The notes: generated from the sequence alone by a model not told the origin. Counted from the first letter of the stretch, positions 17,821-27,797 are shown. The stretch: DNA of 64,000 nt from Caulobacter soli (GCF_011045195.1 NZ_CP049199.1:3410001-3474000), one strand, 5' to 3'. Translations and numbers: made by a program.

Positions 17821-18771
17821 ATGAAACTGGTATCGGGCCTGGTCATGGCCGGCCTCACGCTGTCGACTATCGCGCCGAGCGCGGCCCTGGCCCAAGCCAA
17901 GGCCAGCAAGGGCCAGGCGATGCAAACCCAGGCCTCCGGCGAAGTGCCGCACTGCGGCCGCAAGCTGGGCACCCTGTCGATCGTCGACGGCGACGATTCC
18001 AGCGGCTGGACCCAGTACAACCTGGCCTCGCCGCAGAAGGTGCTTCGCGCCATCGTCCAACGCTCGGGCTGCTTCAACCTCGTCGATCGCGGCGCGGGTC
18101 TCAGCGCCGCCGAGAAGGAACGCAACATCGGCGGCAATCTGGGCCTGCAGCGCGGCTCCAACGTCGGCCAGGGCCAGGTCAAGGCGGCCGACTACGTGCT
18201 GGTGGCCGAGGTCCAGGGCAGCAACAGCAATGTCGGCGGCGGCGCGGTGGCCGGCGCCATCGGCGGCCTGATCGGCGGTCGCGTGGGCGGCCTGGTCGGC
18301 GGCATCAAGACCAAGAAGCTGGAAGCCAACACCGTCCTGTCGCTGACCAATGTCCGCACCACCGAGACCATGTCGGTTTCGGAAGGCTATGCGGTGAAGA
18401 ACGACATCGGCTGGGGCGCGGGCGGCGGCCTGGGCTTCGCCGGCGCGGTCGGCGGCGGCTATGAAGACACCGACATCGGCCGCATCGTCACCCTGTCGTT
18501 CATCAACGCCTATTCCAAGATGGTCTCGGACCTGGGCCTGCTGTCGACGACGACCACGGCCGCCGCGGCCGCCCCGCCCAAGACCTTCGTGGCCAGCCGC
18601 GTCACCAACATGCGCGCCACGGCCGCGGCCGGCGGCAAGCTGATCCGCGCCCTGCCCGCCGGCGCGATCGTCTACCCCACCGGCGAGAAGAACGGCCTGT
18701 GGTGGGAAGTCGCCGACGAGAACGACAATGTCGGCTGGGTGCTGAACACCGGTCTCGAGCCGGCGCGCTAA
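17821..18771 (+). CDS. exported CsgG-like protein with glycine-zipper and C-terminal SH3-like domain
   Basis: A 316-residue protein with a Sec signal peptide (1-24). Residues 60-170 resemble the CsgG/LpoB fold (SGCFNLVDRGAGLSAAEKER, then ADYVLVAEVQG). A Gly-rich segment (AIGGLIGGRVGGLVGGI, about 148-164) looks like a glycine zipper. The last 65 residues form an SH3-like domain (VTNMRATAAAGGKLIRALPAGA to NVGWVLNTGL). No lipobox Cys is seen, unlike true CsgG. An envelope or secretion role is likely by fold only. A strong terminator follows. Confidence 0.7.
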   Translation: MKLVSGLVMAGLTLSTIAPSAALAQAKASKGQAMQTQASGEVPHCGRKLGTLSIVDGDDSSGWTQYNLASPQKVLRAIVQRSGCFNLVDRGAGLSAAEKERNIGGNLGLQRGSNVGQGQVKAADYVLVAEVQGSNSNVGGGAVAGAIGGLIGGRVGGLVGGIKTKKLEANTVLSLTNVRTTETMSVSEGYAVKNDIGWGAGGGLGFAGAVGGGYEDTDIGRIVTLSFINAYSKMVSDLGLLSTTTTAAAAAPPKTFVASRVTNMRATAAAGGKLIRALPAGAIVYPTGEKNGLWWEVADENDNVGWVLNTGLEPAR

Positions 18772-18792
18772 GCTCCAGCATCTCTACAAGGA

Positions 18793-18826
18793 AACGCCCC
18801 GCCGGAACCTCCGACGGGGCGTTTTT
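18793..18826 (+). terminator. rho-independent terminator
   Basis: AAACGCCCCG and its complement CGGGGCGTTT flank a short loop and are followed by a T-run (GTTTTTG). It lies 21 bases after the CsgG-like gene stop and 42 bases before thyA. Confidence 0.85.
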
Positions 18827-18867
18827 GTGATTGGCCATCACGACGATTCGCGTAGGAAACTGCCGCC

Positions 18868-19710
18868 ATGAACGCCATCGCGCCCATCCACGCCGATCAC
18901 GCCGCCGCCGACCATCCCGAGCGGCAGTATCTGAACCTGCTCGCCGACATCCTGGAGAACGGCGTCCAGCGCGGCGATCGCACGGGCACCGGCACGCTGG
19001 GCGTGTTCGGCCGGCAGATCCGCTTCGACCTCTCCAAGGGCTTCCCGGTGCTGACCACCAAGAAGCTGCACCTGCGCTCGATCATCGTCGAGCTGCTGTG
19101 GTTCCTGCGTGGCGACACCAACGTGAAGTACCTGCAGGACAACGGCTGCAAGATCTGGGACGAGTGGGCCGACGAGAACGGCGACCTGGGCCCCGTCTAC
19201 GGCAAGCAGTGGCGCTCGTGGGCCGCGCCGAACGGCCAGTCGATCGACCAGATCGCCAACCTGATCGAAGGCCTGAAGACCAATCCCAACAGCCGCCGCC
19301 ACATCGTCAGCGCCTGGAATCCGGCCGATGTCGAGGACATGGCCCTGCCGCCCTGCCACTGCCTGTTCCAGTTCTTCGTGGCGGATGGGAAACTGAGCTG
19401 CCAGCTCTATCAGCGCAGCGCCGACGTCTTCCTGGGCGTGCCGTTCAACATCGCCTCCTACGCCCTGCTGACGATCATGGTCGCCCAGGTGGTGGGCCTG
19501 GAGCCGGGCGAGTTCGTGCACACCTTCGGCGACGCGCACCTCTATCTGAACCACCTGGAACAGGCGCGCGAACAGATCCAGCGCGAGCCCAAGCCCTTCC
19601 CCACCTTGAAGATGGCCGACAAGCGCGACCTGTTCGCTTTCGAATACGAAGACTTCCAGCTGGAAGGCTACGAGGCCCACCCGCACATCAAGGCGGCGGT
19701 CGCGGTTTGA
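18868..19710 (+). CDS. thyA: thymidylate synthase
   Basis: A 280-residue thymidylate synthase, which makes dTMP from dUMP with methylenetetrahydrofolate and releases dihydrofolate. The catalytic Cys163 is in [30 protein letters not shown] and the conserved C-terminal strands follow. The family is usually about 264 residues; here the extra length is an N-terminal leader of about 16. ATG 18868. The hotdog gene starts inside its stop codon and folA, whose enzyme recycles dihydrofolate, comes next: a functional pairing. Confidence 0.97.
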   Translation: MNAIAPIHADHAAADHPERQYLNLLADILENGVQRGDRTGTGTLGVFGRQIRFDLSKGFPVLTTKKLHLRSIIVELLWFLRGDTNVKYLQDNGCKIWDEWADENGDLGPVYGKQWRSWAAPNGQSIDQIANLIEGLKTNPNSRRHIVSAWNPADVEDMALPPCHCLFQFFVADGKLSCQLYQRSADVFLGVPFNIASYALLTIMVAQVVGLEPGEFVHTFGDAHLYLNHLEQAREQIQREPKPFPTLKMADKRDLFAFEYEDFQLEGYEAHPHIKAAVAV

Positions 19711-20135
19711 CCTGGGCCACCGACCGGCTCGACCAGATCAAGGGCGGCGACGTCGTCCTGCCGCCGGTCGTCCAGACCCTGAGGCTGGGCGGCCTGGACG
19801 ATTGGGGCGAGGGCTGGGTTCGCAAGACCTGGACGCCCGCGCCGGAGCTTCTGAACGTCGACGGCTCGCTGTTCGGCGGCTACATCGCCGCGCTGGCCGA
19901 CCAGATCCTGGCCTTCGCGGCCATGACCGCCGCGCCGGCCGACGCCATGTTCCGCACCAGCAACCTGAAGGTCGACTTCATCCGGGTGGGCAAGGCCGAG
20001 GTCCTGTCGATCGAGGGCCGCGTGGTGGCCAAGACCAGGGGGATGATCCACGTCGAGGCCGACTTCCGCCGACCGGACGGCGAGCTGATCGCCCGCGCCT
20101 CGGCCCAGCAGATCGTGGTTCCGTTCGGCGGCTGA
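19707..20135 (+). CDS. PaaI-family hotdog thioesterase between thyA and folA
   Basis: A 142-residue hotdog-fold protein. [23 protein letters not shown] (about 50-72) is the conserved helix with an Asp in the place of the catalytic acid, and the strands [23 protein letters not shown] follow as in PaaI thioesterases. The only in-frame start before conserved sequence is TTG 19707, which overlaps the thyA stop (TTGA), so translation should be coupled to thyA. Why an acyl-CoA thioesterase sits in the dTMP/folate cluster is not known. Confidence 0.75.
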   Translation: MTWATDRLDQIKGGDVVLPPVVQTLRLGGLDDWGEGWVRKTWTPAPELLNVDGSLFGGYIAALADQILAFAAMTAAPADAMFRTSNLKVDFIRVGKAEVLSIEGRVVAKTRGMIHVEADFRRPDGELIARASAQQIVVPFGG

Positions 20136-20204
20136 TCGTCCGCCAACGTCGTACGTCCGACACAGCGGGTGGCCGCGACGCGCGACGCAGGGTAAACAGG
20201 ATCC

Positions 20205-20720
20205 ATGTCCGTGATCCTCACCGTCGGCCCCGTCGCCCGCTCGCTCAACGGCGTCATCGGTCGCGACAACGACCTGCCCTGGCGGCTGAAGTCCGACCTG
20301 GCGATCTTCAAGGCCTGCACGATGGGCAAGCCGGTGATCATGGGTCGCAAGACCTGGGACAGCCTGCCTCGCAAGCCCCTGCCCGGCCGGATGAACATCG
20401 TGCTGTCGCGCGACGGCTCGTTCGACCCCAGCCAGGCCGTGGTCTGCGAAAGCTTCCTGGAAGCCGTGCAGATGGCCAAGGAGCAGGCGGCCGAGGACGG
20501 CGTCGACGAGGTCTGCGTGATCGGCGGCCACGCCCTGTTCGAGACGGCCCTGCCCAAGGCCAAGCGCCTGTACCTGACCGAGGTCCAGGCGCAGGTCGAG
20601 GGCGACGTCACCTTCCCCGCCTTCGACGAGACGGCCTGGACGGAAGTGCGTCGGCAGGCGCATCCTGCCGGTCCTGACGACGACCACGCCTTCGTCTTCC
20701 GCGTGCTGGAGCGTCGATGA
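20205..20720 (+). CDS. folA: dihydrofolate reductase
   Basis: A 171-residue dihydrofolate reductase, which regenerates tetrahydrofolate with NADPH. The conserved segments are in order: NGVIGRDNDLPWRLKSDLAIF (15-35, with the catalytic acidic Asp in the helix), GKPVIMGRKTWDSLP (41-55), RMNIVLSR and EVCVIGGHALFETAL near 105-120. ATG 20205, 69 bases after the hotdog gene. Its stop overlaps the next start (ATGA). Confidence 0.95.
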   Translation: MSVILTVGPVARSLNGVIGRDNDLPWRLKSDLAIFKACTMGKPVIMGRKTWDSLPRKPLPGRMNIVLSRDGSFDPSQAVVCESFLEAVQMAKEQAAEDGVDEVCVIGGHALFETALPKAKRLYLTEVQAQVEGDVTFPAFDETAWTEVRRQAHPAGPDDDHAFVFRVLERR

Positions 20721-21130
20721 TGCGTTCGCATTCCCGTTCATTAGCCGCCCTTCTCTGCGCTCTGGCCCTTTCGAGCGTCCTGGCCGTCCCGGCCGTGGCC
20801 GACATTGGCGTGGGTCAAAGCGACAGCCTGGCGCGAGCGGCGGCCACCGACGTGGTGGTGTTCGACGTGCTGAAGGTGCGGCCGATCGACGGTGGCGAGG
20901 TCGCGACCTGCCGCGTGTTTGGGCGGGCGATCCGGGCCGAGCGCGGCAAGCGGTTCAAGCCTCGCCAGTCGGTGCGCCTGACCGTGCCCTGCGCCGTGCA
21001 GGGTTCGGGAGCCTCGGACGCCACACCGAAGTGGGTGGACCGCGAGGCCCTGGTGCGCTCGGCCCACGGCCGCGCCTTCCTGGGCGGCGACGGCGGGCTG
21101 ATCGCCTATGAGCTCTACGATCTGAACTAG
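20717..21130 (+). CDS. small exported protein coupled to folA, unknown
   Basis: A 137-residue protein with a clear Sec signal peptide (hydrophobic 8-24, cleavage near VAD at 28-29). The mature part is about 108 residues, probably beta-rich, with Cys in CRVFGRAIRA and in LTVPCAV that could form a disulfide. I do not recognise a family. The ATG overlaps the folA stop by four bases, so it is translated with folA although it goes to the periplasm. Confidence 0.6.
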   Translation: MMRSHSRSLAALLCALALSSVLAVPAVADIGVGQSDSLARAAATDVVVFDVLKVRPIDGGEVATCRVFGRAIRAERGKRFKPRQSVRLTVPCAVQGSGASDATPKWVDREALVRSAHGRAFLGGDGGLIAYELYDLN

Positions 21131-21256
21131 GGATGGAGACACGCACCTGCGCGTGTCGCCGTCGGCGCCGTGCTTTTCGTAAAGCTTGCCCCGCCGTTCA
21201 AACGCCCGTTTACTCCCCGGACACGCCCGCCAGAGGCGTCATCCAGGGAGAGACGC

Positions 21257-22168
21257 ATGGAGCTGGAACTCGTCGCCGAGGGCCTGCAATTCCCCGAAGG
21301 CCCGATCGCCATGGCCGACGGCTCGGTCATTCTCACCGAAATCCAGGGCCAGGTCCTGACCCGCGTCCATCCCGACGGCCGCAAGGAGACTGTGGCCAAG
21401 GTCGCCGGCGGCCCCAACGGCGCGGCCATCGGCCCGGACGGCGCGATCTACGTCACCAACAACGGCGGCAGCTTCCAGTTCATCGACATGGGCGGCCTGA
21501 ACGTGCCCGGCCCCACCCCACCCAGCCACACGGGTGGTTCGATCCAGCGGGTCGACATCGCCACCGGCGCGGTGACCACGCTCTACACCCAATGCGACGG
21601 CAAGCCCCTGGTCGGGCCCAACGACCTGGTGTTCGACAAGCAGGGCGGCTTCTGGTTCACCGACCACGGCTGCAGCACGCCCGAAGGCCGCAAGTACGGC
21701 GCGCTGTACCACGCCCTGCCCGACGGCTCGAAGATCACCCGCTGGCGCGAGCACTTCGTCTCGCCCAACGGCGTGGGCCTCTCGCCCGACGAGAAGACCA
21801 TCTACATGGCCGACACCCTGCTGGGCCGGCTGTGGTCGTTCGACATCGCCTCGCCCGGCGTGCTGGCCGATCCCGCCCCGCTGCTGCCCGGCAACGTGGT
21901 CTGCAACCTGCCGGGCTACCAATTGCTGGACAGCCTGGCGGTCGAGGCCGACGGCAAGGTCTGCGTGGCCACGATCATCAACGGCGGGATCACCGCCTTC
22001 TCGCCGGACGGGACCACCGAGCACTTCGCCATACCCGACGTGATCGTGACCAACATCTGCTTCGGCGGGACCGACCTGTGCGACGCCTGGATCACCGCCT
22101 CGGGGACGGGCAAGCTCTATAAGGCGCGCTGGCCGAGGCCCGGCCTGAAGTTGAACTTCAACGGTTGA
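21257..22168 (+). CDS. SMP-30/gluconolactonase family protein
   Basis: A 303-residue six-bladed beta-propeller of the SMP-30/gluconolactonase/LRE family. The family's metal-ligand positions are visible: Glu in LQFPEGPIAMADG (about 14), Asn in VGPNDLVFD, and Asp in LDSLAVEADG. These enzymes hydrolyse sugar lactones with Ca2+ or Zn2+. ATG 21257 is preceded by GGGAGAG. No sugar catabolism genes are adjacent, so the lactone is unknown. Confidence 0.85.
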   Translation: MELELVAEGLQFPEGPIAMADGSVILTEIQGQVLTRVHPDGRKETVAKVAGGPNGAAIGPDGAIYVTNNGGSFQFIDMGGLNVPGPTPPSHTGGSIQRVDIATGAVTTLYTQCDGKPLVGPNDLVFDKQGGFWFTDHGCSTPEGRKYGALYHALPDGSKITRWREHFVSPNGVGLSPDEKTIYMADTLLGRLWSFDIASPGVLADPAPLLPGNVVCNLPGYQLLDSLAVEADGKVCVATIINGGITAFSPDGTTEHFAIPDVIVTNICFGGTDLCDAWITASGTGKLYKARWPRPGLKLNFNG

Positions 22169-22274
22169 AACCGTCGAATCGTGAGTTGAATTCACAAGTC
22201 CAGGTCGTCGCCACCGCGTAGTTTCGCGCCATGACGACCCCATTTCCGTGCTCGTCAAGCAACGGAGCCCTTCG

Positions 22275-23081
22275 ATGGACCTCAAACTCAAAGACAAGAC
22301 CGCCCTCGTCACCGGCTCCACCGCCGGCATCGGCCTGGAAATCGCCCGCACCCTGGCCGTCGAGGGCGCCAAGGTGTTCGTCACCGGTCGCGCTCAAGCC
22401 AAGCTGGACGAAGCCGTCGCCGACATCCGCGCCTCCCTTACGACAAACGGGAGCGGCGCCAACGTCGTGGGCGTGCTGGCCGACGCGGCCACGGCCGAAG
22501 GCTCGGCCGCCATCCTGAAGGCCGTCCCGCAGGTCGATATCCTGGTCAACAATCTGGGCATCTACGAGATGAAGGCCTTCGCCGACATCCCGGACGAGGA
22601 CTGGCTGCATCTGTTCGAGGTCAATGTGATGAGCGGCGTGCGCCTGTCGCGCGGTTACTTCCCCGGCATGCTGGAGCGCGACTGGGGCCGGGTGATCTTC
22701 ATCTCCAGCGAAAGCGGCCTCGCGATCCCGGGTGAGATGGTCCACTACGGCATGACCAAGAGCGCCCAGCTGGCGGTCGCGCGCGGCATGGCCCAGCAGA
22801 CCACGGGCACCGGCGTGACGGTCAATTCGGTCCTGCCCGGTCCGACCCGCGCGGCGGGCATCTTCGAGTTCCTCAAGAGCGTCTCGGCCAATCCGGACGG
22901 CACGCAAGCCGAGCACGAAGCCGAGTTCTTCGAGAAGCACCGCACGTCGTCGCTGCTGCAGCGGATGATCGAGCCGCAGGAAATCGCCAGCCTCGTGGCC
23001 TATGTCGCTAGCCCGTTGTCGGCGGCCACCAACGGCGCGTCTCTGAAGGCGGAAGGCGGGTTGGTGACGACGATCGCGTAA
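22275..23081 (+). CDS. short-chain dehydrogenase/reductase
   Basis: A 268-residue classical SDR oxidoreductase. The cofactor loop TGSTAGIG is at 13-20, NNLG at 92-95 (NNxG), and the catalytic Ser144/145, Tyr158 and Lys162 (YGMTK) are present. TGR after the second strand suggests NADP(H) preference, with low certainty. ATG 22275 with ACGGAG upstream. The substrate is unknown. It may be cotranscribed with the SMP-30 gene, 106 bases upstream, although short palindromes in that gap could carry a promoter. Confidence 0.88.
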   Translation: MDLKLKDKTALVTGSTAGIGLEIARTLAVEGAKVFVTGRAQAKLDEAVADIRASLTTNGSGANVVGVLADAATAEGSAAILKAVPQVDILVNNLGIYEMKAFADIPDEDWLHLFEVNVMSGVRLSRGYFPGMLERDWGRVIFISSESGLAIPGEMVHYGMTKSAQLAVARGMAQQTTGTGVTVNSVLPGPTRAAGIFEFLKSVSANPDGTQAEHEAEFFEKHRTSSLLQRMIEPQEIASLVAYVASPLSAATNGASLKAEGGLVTTIA

Positions 23082-23092
23082 GACTCGACAGA

Positions 23093-23202
23093 CCCTCCCC
23101 CCGTGGGGGAGGCGGCGCGAAGGCGCCGGTGGGGGGAGAAGACCCACCTATGCAAACTCCCCCCTCCGTCGGCTGCGCCGACACCTCCCCCACAGGGGGA
23201 GG
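23093..23202. repeat. dispersed intergenic repeat, family A copy 2
   Basis: It has the same order of parts as the copy at 11957: CCTCCCC-type hairpin, GGTGGGGGGAG, spacer, CTCCCCCCTCCGTCGGC, CCTCCCCCACAGGGGGAGG. It lies between the convergent SDR and OYE genes, 11 bases after a stop, and could serve as a bidirectional terminator. Confidence 0.9.
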
Positions 23203-23218
23203 ACCTAGAAGGCTTCGC

Positions 23219-24310
<1,092 letters not shown>

Positions 24311-24388
24311 GGGCGGCTCCGGTAAGCGATAGGTTGGCTTAGTTGTAAGGGCGGGTTTCGTTTGAAGACGATGCAGAAATTCTGGGCC

Positions 24389-24679
24389 CTACTCGACCGC
24401 GTCGAGATATTCGATCTCCGGGCGACCGGCCATGAACGGCCCCATGGCCGCGCCGGCGGCCTTGAAATAGTCGGTCCCGCCGTGGTGCTTCAGGGCGTCT
24501 TCAGAGGCGTAGAGCTCCAGCACCTTGTAGATCCCCGCCTCGGTCCGGCTCCTGGTCAGCTGGTAGACCAGGCAACCTGGCTCGTTGGCCTTGACCTTCT
24601 GCTGGAGGTCCAGGAACACCTTTTCGAAGTCCGCCGCCTTGTCCGGCTGGACCTTCAACACCGCCACCACACCGATCAT
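24389..24679 (-). CDS. antibiotic biosynthesis monooxygenase (ABM) family protein
   Basis: A 96-residue ferredoxin-like alpha/beta protein of the ABM family. IGVVAVLKVQPDKAADFEK and the segment EPGCLVYQLTRS followed by YKVLELYASEDALKHH match the family strands. ABM proteins are cofactor-free quinol/polyketide monooxygenases or related small dimeric proteins; the substrate is unknown. ATG 24679 follows GGGAG. It is upstream of and collinear with the OYE gene, so a redox partnership is possible. Confidence 0.85.
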   Translation of the reverse strand: MIGVVAVLKVQPDKAADFEKVFLDLQQKVKANEPGCLVYQLTRSRTEAGIYKVLELYASEDALKHHGGTDYFKAAGAAMGPFMAGRPEIEYLDAVE

Positions 24680-24815
24680 GTCGTTCTCCCGAGGCCTTGC
24701 TGGCCAAACACTTGTTTGAAGGCAGTTTCGGGGAAGTGGCCGCCCAGGGCAAGGGGACGATTGACCGCGCGCGCGAATGACGAAATGCCAAGGGTCGCCC
24801 CAGTCAGGAGTTTCC

Positions 24816-25406
24816 ATGAGCGCGTCGGAACAGGCCCAGCAGATCGCCAGCGCCCTGGCGGACGCCTTTCGCGTCGGGGCGGCGTTCGACGTCATGCCCC
24901 AGGTGCGGCGCTATGGCGACCCGACCGACAAGAGCACGATCGACCTGCTGACCTGCGCGGACTCGCCCCAGCGGGGGATCACCTCGTACGGCACCATCGG
25001 GCTGTCGGGGCATGCGCGGCCGAACGCCACCGACCTGCGGGTCGAGTTGGTGGGGGCCTTCTCCAGCGCCCTGCCCGGCTTCGCCGAGGTGCTGGCCAAC
25101 TGCGCCTTCAACGCGATCAACGACGGCGCGCCACTGCGGCTGGGCGTGGTTCATGGCGAGGCGATGGGCGACCTGTCCCCGACCCTGCCGCACGTGATGT
25201 TCTTTTCGCCGTTCCTGTGGGGCGACGCCCCGGAGACCCTGGTCCTGGCGGACAGGACGGTGGCATGGCTGATGGCCGTGCCGATCAGCGAGGTCGAGCG
25301 CGCCTATGCGCAGATCGAGGGCGCCAACGCGCTGGAAGAGCTGTTCGCCCGCGCCGACATCAACATCCTGGACCCAAAAAGGCCCTCGGTTCTGGGAAGA
25401 ATCTGA
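24816..25406 (+). CDS. SUFU (suppressor of fused) domain protein
   Basis: A 196-residue protein of the bacterial SUFU family. ITSYGTIGLSGHARPN (about 54-69) and LRVELVGAFSS are the conserved segments, and the C-terminal VPISEVERAYAQIEGANALEELF is also typical. In bacteria SUFU proteins are often immunity proteins of polymorphic toxins; here no toxin gene is adjacent and the protein may be housekeeping. ATG 24816 is set by AGGAG six bases upstream; an in-frame ATG at 24777 lacks one. Confidence 0.8.
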   Translation: MSASEQAQQIASALADAFRVGAAFDVMPQVRRYGDPTDKSTIDLLTCADSPQRGITSYGTIGLSGHARPNATDLRVELVGAFSSALPGFAEVLANCAFNAINDGAPLRLGVVHGEAMGDLSPTLPHVMFFSPFLWGDAPETLVLADRTVAWLMAVPISEVERAYAQIEGANALEELFARADINILDPKRPSVLGRI

Positions 25407-25415
25407 GGCGGACGC

Positions 25416-25718
25416 CTAGCGCCGCTCGTTCCAGCCGTAGGCCACCCACGAATGACCGCCCATGTGGCGAGCTTCGATCAGGGCGGGATCCCCGCTAGGG
25501 GCGGCGGCGGTCGCGGTGCGACCGCGTAGGGCGAAGGCGGCGAGGCCCAACAGGGCCGTGGCCATGAAGCCGATGACGACGAGCGTGGCGGCGAACACCA
25601 CCGCGATCACGGCCGCGACGGCGACGGCGATCGAGGTCGCCACGGCGCCGGCCAGGGTGGCCAGGCTGCGCCAGGCGATACCGCTGGCCTTGCCCGAAGA
25701 AGAACCCGCAGTCTCCAT
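25416..25718 (-). CDS. small Ala-rich membrane protein, unknown
   Basis: A 100-residue protein with one long or two short hydrophobic segments (about 20-62, very Ala/Val-rich), a basic loop ALRGRTATAA and a short soluble tail ending HSWVAYGWNERR. I recognise no family. ATG 25718. The gene ends 10 bases from the convergent SUFU gene. Confidence 0.5.
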   Translation of the reverse strand: METAGSSSGKASGIAWRSLATLAGAVATSIAVAVAAVIAVVFAATLVVIGFMATALLGLAAFALRGRTATAAAPSGDPALIEARHMGGHSWVAYGWNERR

Positions 25719-25812
25719 TATCGTCCTCGCAGGCGTGCCCCGCCCATGAAATCAAGATGGGGCGCCAGTACTGAACGTCAACTGAACACCCGGTCGATCG
25801 TTCCGTAAAATG

Positions 25813-25837
25813 AATTCGGCGCTAACCACGCCGAATT
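25813..25837 (-). terminator. hairpin after the TerB/J-domain gene
   Basis: AATTCGGCG at 25813-25821 and CGCCGAATT at 25829-25837 form a perfect 9-bp stem; read leftward, the stem is followed by CATTTTA. It lies 7 bases past the stop of the gene ending at 25844. Confidence 0.65.
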
Positions 25838-25843
25838 GACAGC

Positions 25844-26539
25844 CTAGCTTGCCGCCAGGCCCGCCAATTCGCGGCGCTCGCGCATCACCGTGCTGAAGGC
25901 GGCGTTGATCGCCGCCGACTTGGCCTCGGCCACCTCGATGAACTCCAGCGGCAGGCCGCGAGCCCGGGCGCGATCGGGGTGAGCCTCCGACATGGCCGTG
26001 CGCCAGGCCGAGTGCACCACCGCGTCCTCGGCGTCGGCCGGCACGTCTAGGATGCGATAAGGATCGTCCGGCCCGGTCCCGACGTGGGTGGCGGTCAGGC
26101 GACGGAACGACAGGGGCGACATGCCGAACAGGTCGGCCACGCGCTCCAGATAGCTGAGCTCGTCCTGGGTCACCGCGCCGTCGGCCTTGGCGATGTGGAA
26201 CAGCCCGTCCAGCACGTCCTCGAGGATCTGCGGGCAGGTACGATAGCGCTTGGCCAGCCGCTTGGCGTAGCTTTCGAAGCCGTGCGTGGTCTGGCGCGCC
26301 AGGTCGTACAGGCGGTGGATGTTGTTTTCCGACTCCGGGTCGGGATGGAACACTTCGGCGAAGGCGGCGTATTCGTCGCCGTCGGCCGAGCCGTCGGCCT
26401 TGGCCAGCTTGGCGCCCAGCGCCGTGACCGCCGTCGAGAAGGCCGGGTCCTGACCGGGCAGGCCTGGCGGACATTCCTGGCACTCGGCCATGTCCAGCCG
26501 GCGCGCGGCGAGGGTTGCGATGTTACGCCAGAAGGTCAT
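25844..26539 (-). CDS. DjlA-like TerB plus J-domain protein
   Basis: A 231-residue protein with a helical TerB-type domain (about 25-145: FSTAVTALGAKLAKADG and LFHIAKADGAVTQDELSYLERVA are the two acidic repeats) followed by a J domain (about 165-231) with the essential HPD in EAHPDRARARG. This is the order of DjlA, but the N-terminal membrane helix of Escherichia coli DjlA is missing, so it should be a cytoplasmic DnaK co-chaperone. ATG 26539 opens the conserved part (MTFWRNIATL). An unusual Cys-rich ECQECPPG follows at about 18-25. Confidence 0.8.
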   Translation of the reverse strand: MTFWRNIATLAARRLDMAECQECPPGLPGQDPAFSTAVTALGAKLAKADGSADGDEYAAFAEVFHPDPESENNIHRLYDLARQTTHGFESYAKRLAKRYRTCPQILEDVLDGLFHIAKADGAVTQDELSYLERVADLFGMSPLSFRRLTATHVGTGPDDPYRILDVPADAEDAVVHSAWRTAMSEAHPDRARARGLPLEFIEVAEAKSAAINAAFSTVMRERRELAGLAAS

Positions 26540-26912
26540 GTCGGCGACGAAAGTCCAGAAGCGTGGCGGAGTGATGACGACCTGAGATACGTCGCCCGCC
26601 CCCAAACGGATCACGCTCCCGTTTTGGCTTCTAGCACAAAAATGCGGTCTCCCCACCCGGTCCTTGCTGCGGCGCACATTGAAACTTCGTAACGTGTGGA
26701 GGAACGACCGACTCGCGCAACGCTCGGCTGCACACAGGAATTTTTGTCCGAAGCGGGAGCGTTTTGACGGGTTCGTCCGTTATGGCGCAGCTTGGCCGGC
26801 CGCGGTGCAAAACATTCCGGCGCCATGCTCCGGTCCCAATGGGGCCGGAAATGCTCTATTCGAACGCGACCGACTCTCTGAGCGACGCCCTACAAAGAGG
26901 ACCTCCGCCCGC
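26540..26912. other. 373-base divergent intergenic region
   Basis: This gap separates two divergent genes. It is less GC-rich in the middle (26590-26780) than the genes, as expected for promoters, and ends with AAAGAGGAC before the ATG at 26913. I see no RNA gene and no convincing open frame of its own. Confidence 0.4.
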
Positions 26913-27755
26913 ATGGCGACCGCCTTCCTTCTCGCCCTGGCCCTGCTGGCCCAGGACGCTCCGGTGTCCACCGCGCCGACCGCTTCGGCGCCTCCGCCCC
27001 GCACCCAACCCGCCGCCACCGCCCCGACCGACGACTACGGTTATGTGGGTTGGTGCTACGGCGCGCTGGGCGGCTATGTCGAGCTGTACGACAAGGTGAT
27101 GCCCGAGGTCACCCGCATCGAGAAGACCTTCCCCGGCCCCGACGGCTTCGCCTCGGCCATGAAGGAATATCCGGCCATGCGCGACCAGGCCAAGAAGGAC
27201 CTGGTGACCTATCGTTCGGCCATCGTCGCGGCCGAGAAGGCCAGCCCCCGCCCGATCTCGGAATACGGCGCGGCGGCGATCAAGAAGGGCCATTCGGTCT
27301 GGGGCGGCGCTGACTCCGTCGACAAGGCCCGCCTGGCCCAGGTGTGGATGAGCTGGAGCCCTCCCGGCGACTGCGAAACCCGCGCCAAGGCCCTGGAGAC
27401 CAAGTCCAACCTGTTCGGCCAGGCCCTGAACTACAACGTCAAGAAGAACGCCACGTCGATCGCGTCGCCGGAGTCGACGCTGGTTCCCGACGCCGCGCCG
27501 GTCGCCGAGCCCCAGGCGGCGGCGCCCGCCGCTCCGGCGGTCGAGGAAGCGCCCGCGCCCAAGCCGGTCGCCGCCAAGCCTGCCGCCAAGAAGCCGGCCG
27601 CCGACGTGCAACCGATCGGCGCCAAGCCCGCGGCCCTGCCGATCGCGGCCAAGGGCGAGATCATCATCGATCCCGCCAATCCCCAGCCCTGCGCCGGCAG
27701 CCTCACGCCCGCCAAGCGCGGCGGCAAGAACGTGCTGATCTGCAAGGCGGACTAG
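26913..27755 (+). CDS. exported protein with a Pro/Ala-rich linker, unknown
   Basis: A 280-residue protein. It has a short signal-like N-terminus (MATAFLLALALLAQDAP), a conserved-looking helical domain (about 42-185, with two Cys: GWCYGALGGY and PPGDCETRA), a long Pro/Ala/Lys linker (195-245) and a short C-terminal piece with two further Cys (NPQPCAGSL and VLICKAD). I recognise no family. ATG 26913, with AAAGAGGA upstream. A perfect-looking hairpin follows its stop by 8 bases. Confidence 0.6.
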   Translation: MATAFLLALALLAQDAPVSTAPTASAPPPRTQPAATAPTDDYGYVGWCYGALGGYVELYDKVMPEVTRIEKTFPGPDGFASAMKEYPAMRDQAKKDLVTYRSAIVAAEKASPRPISEYGAAAIKKGHSVWGGADSVDKARLAQVWMSWSPPGDCETRAKALETKSNLFGQALNYNVKKNATSIASPESTLVPDAAPVAEPQAAAPAAPAVEEAPAPKPVAAKPAAKKPAADVQPIGAKPAALPIAAKGEIIIDPANPQPCAGSLTPAKRGGKNVLICKAD

Positions 27756-27763
27756 CGTCGATT

Positions 27764-27789
27764 GGGGACACGCGCATGCGTGTGTCCCC
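27764..27789. repeat. GGGGACAC palindrome between convergent genes
   Basis: GGGGACACGCGCA is followed directly by TGCGTGTGTCCCC: a 26-base palindrome with one mismatch, centred between two convergent genes (stop at 27755; the other ends at 27798). It probably ends both transcripts. It belongs to the same type as the elements at 31208 and 32431. Confidence 0.75.
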
Positions 27790-27797
27790 GACCACAC

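Noticed and set aside
22151..22195. Short palindromes (TTGAACTTCAA, GTGAGTTGAATTCAC) before the SDR gene as an operator
   Set aside because: The arms are short or imperfect, the first overlaps the end of the SMP-30 gene, and no regulator gene is adjacent.
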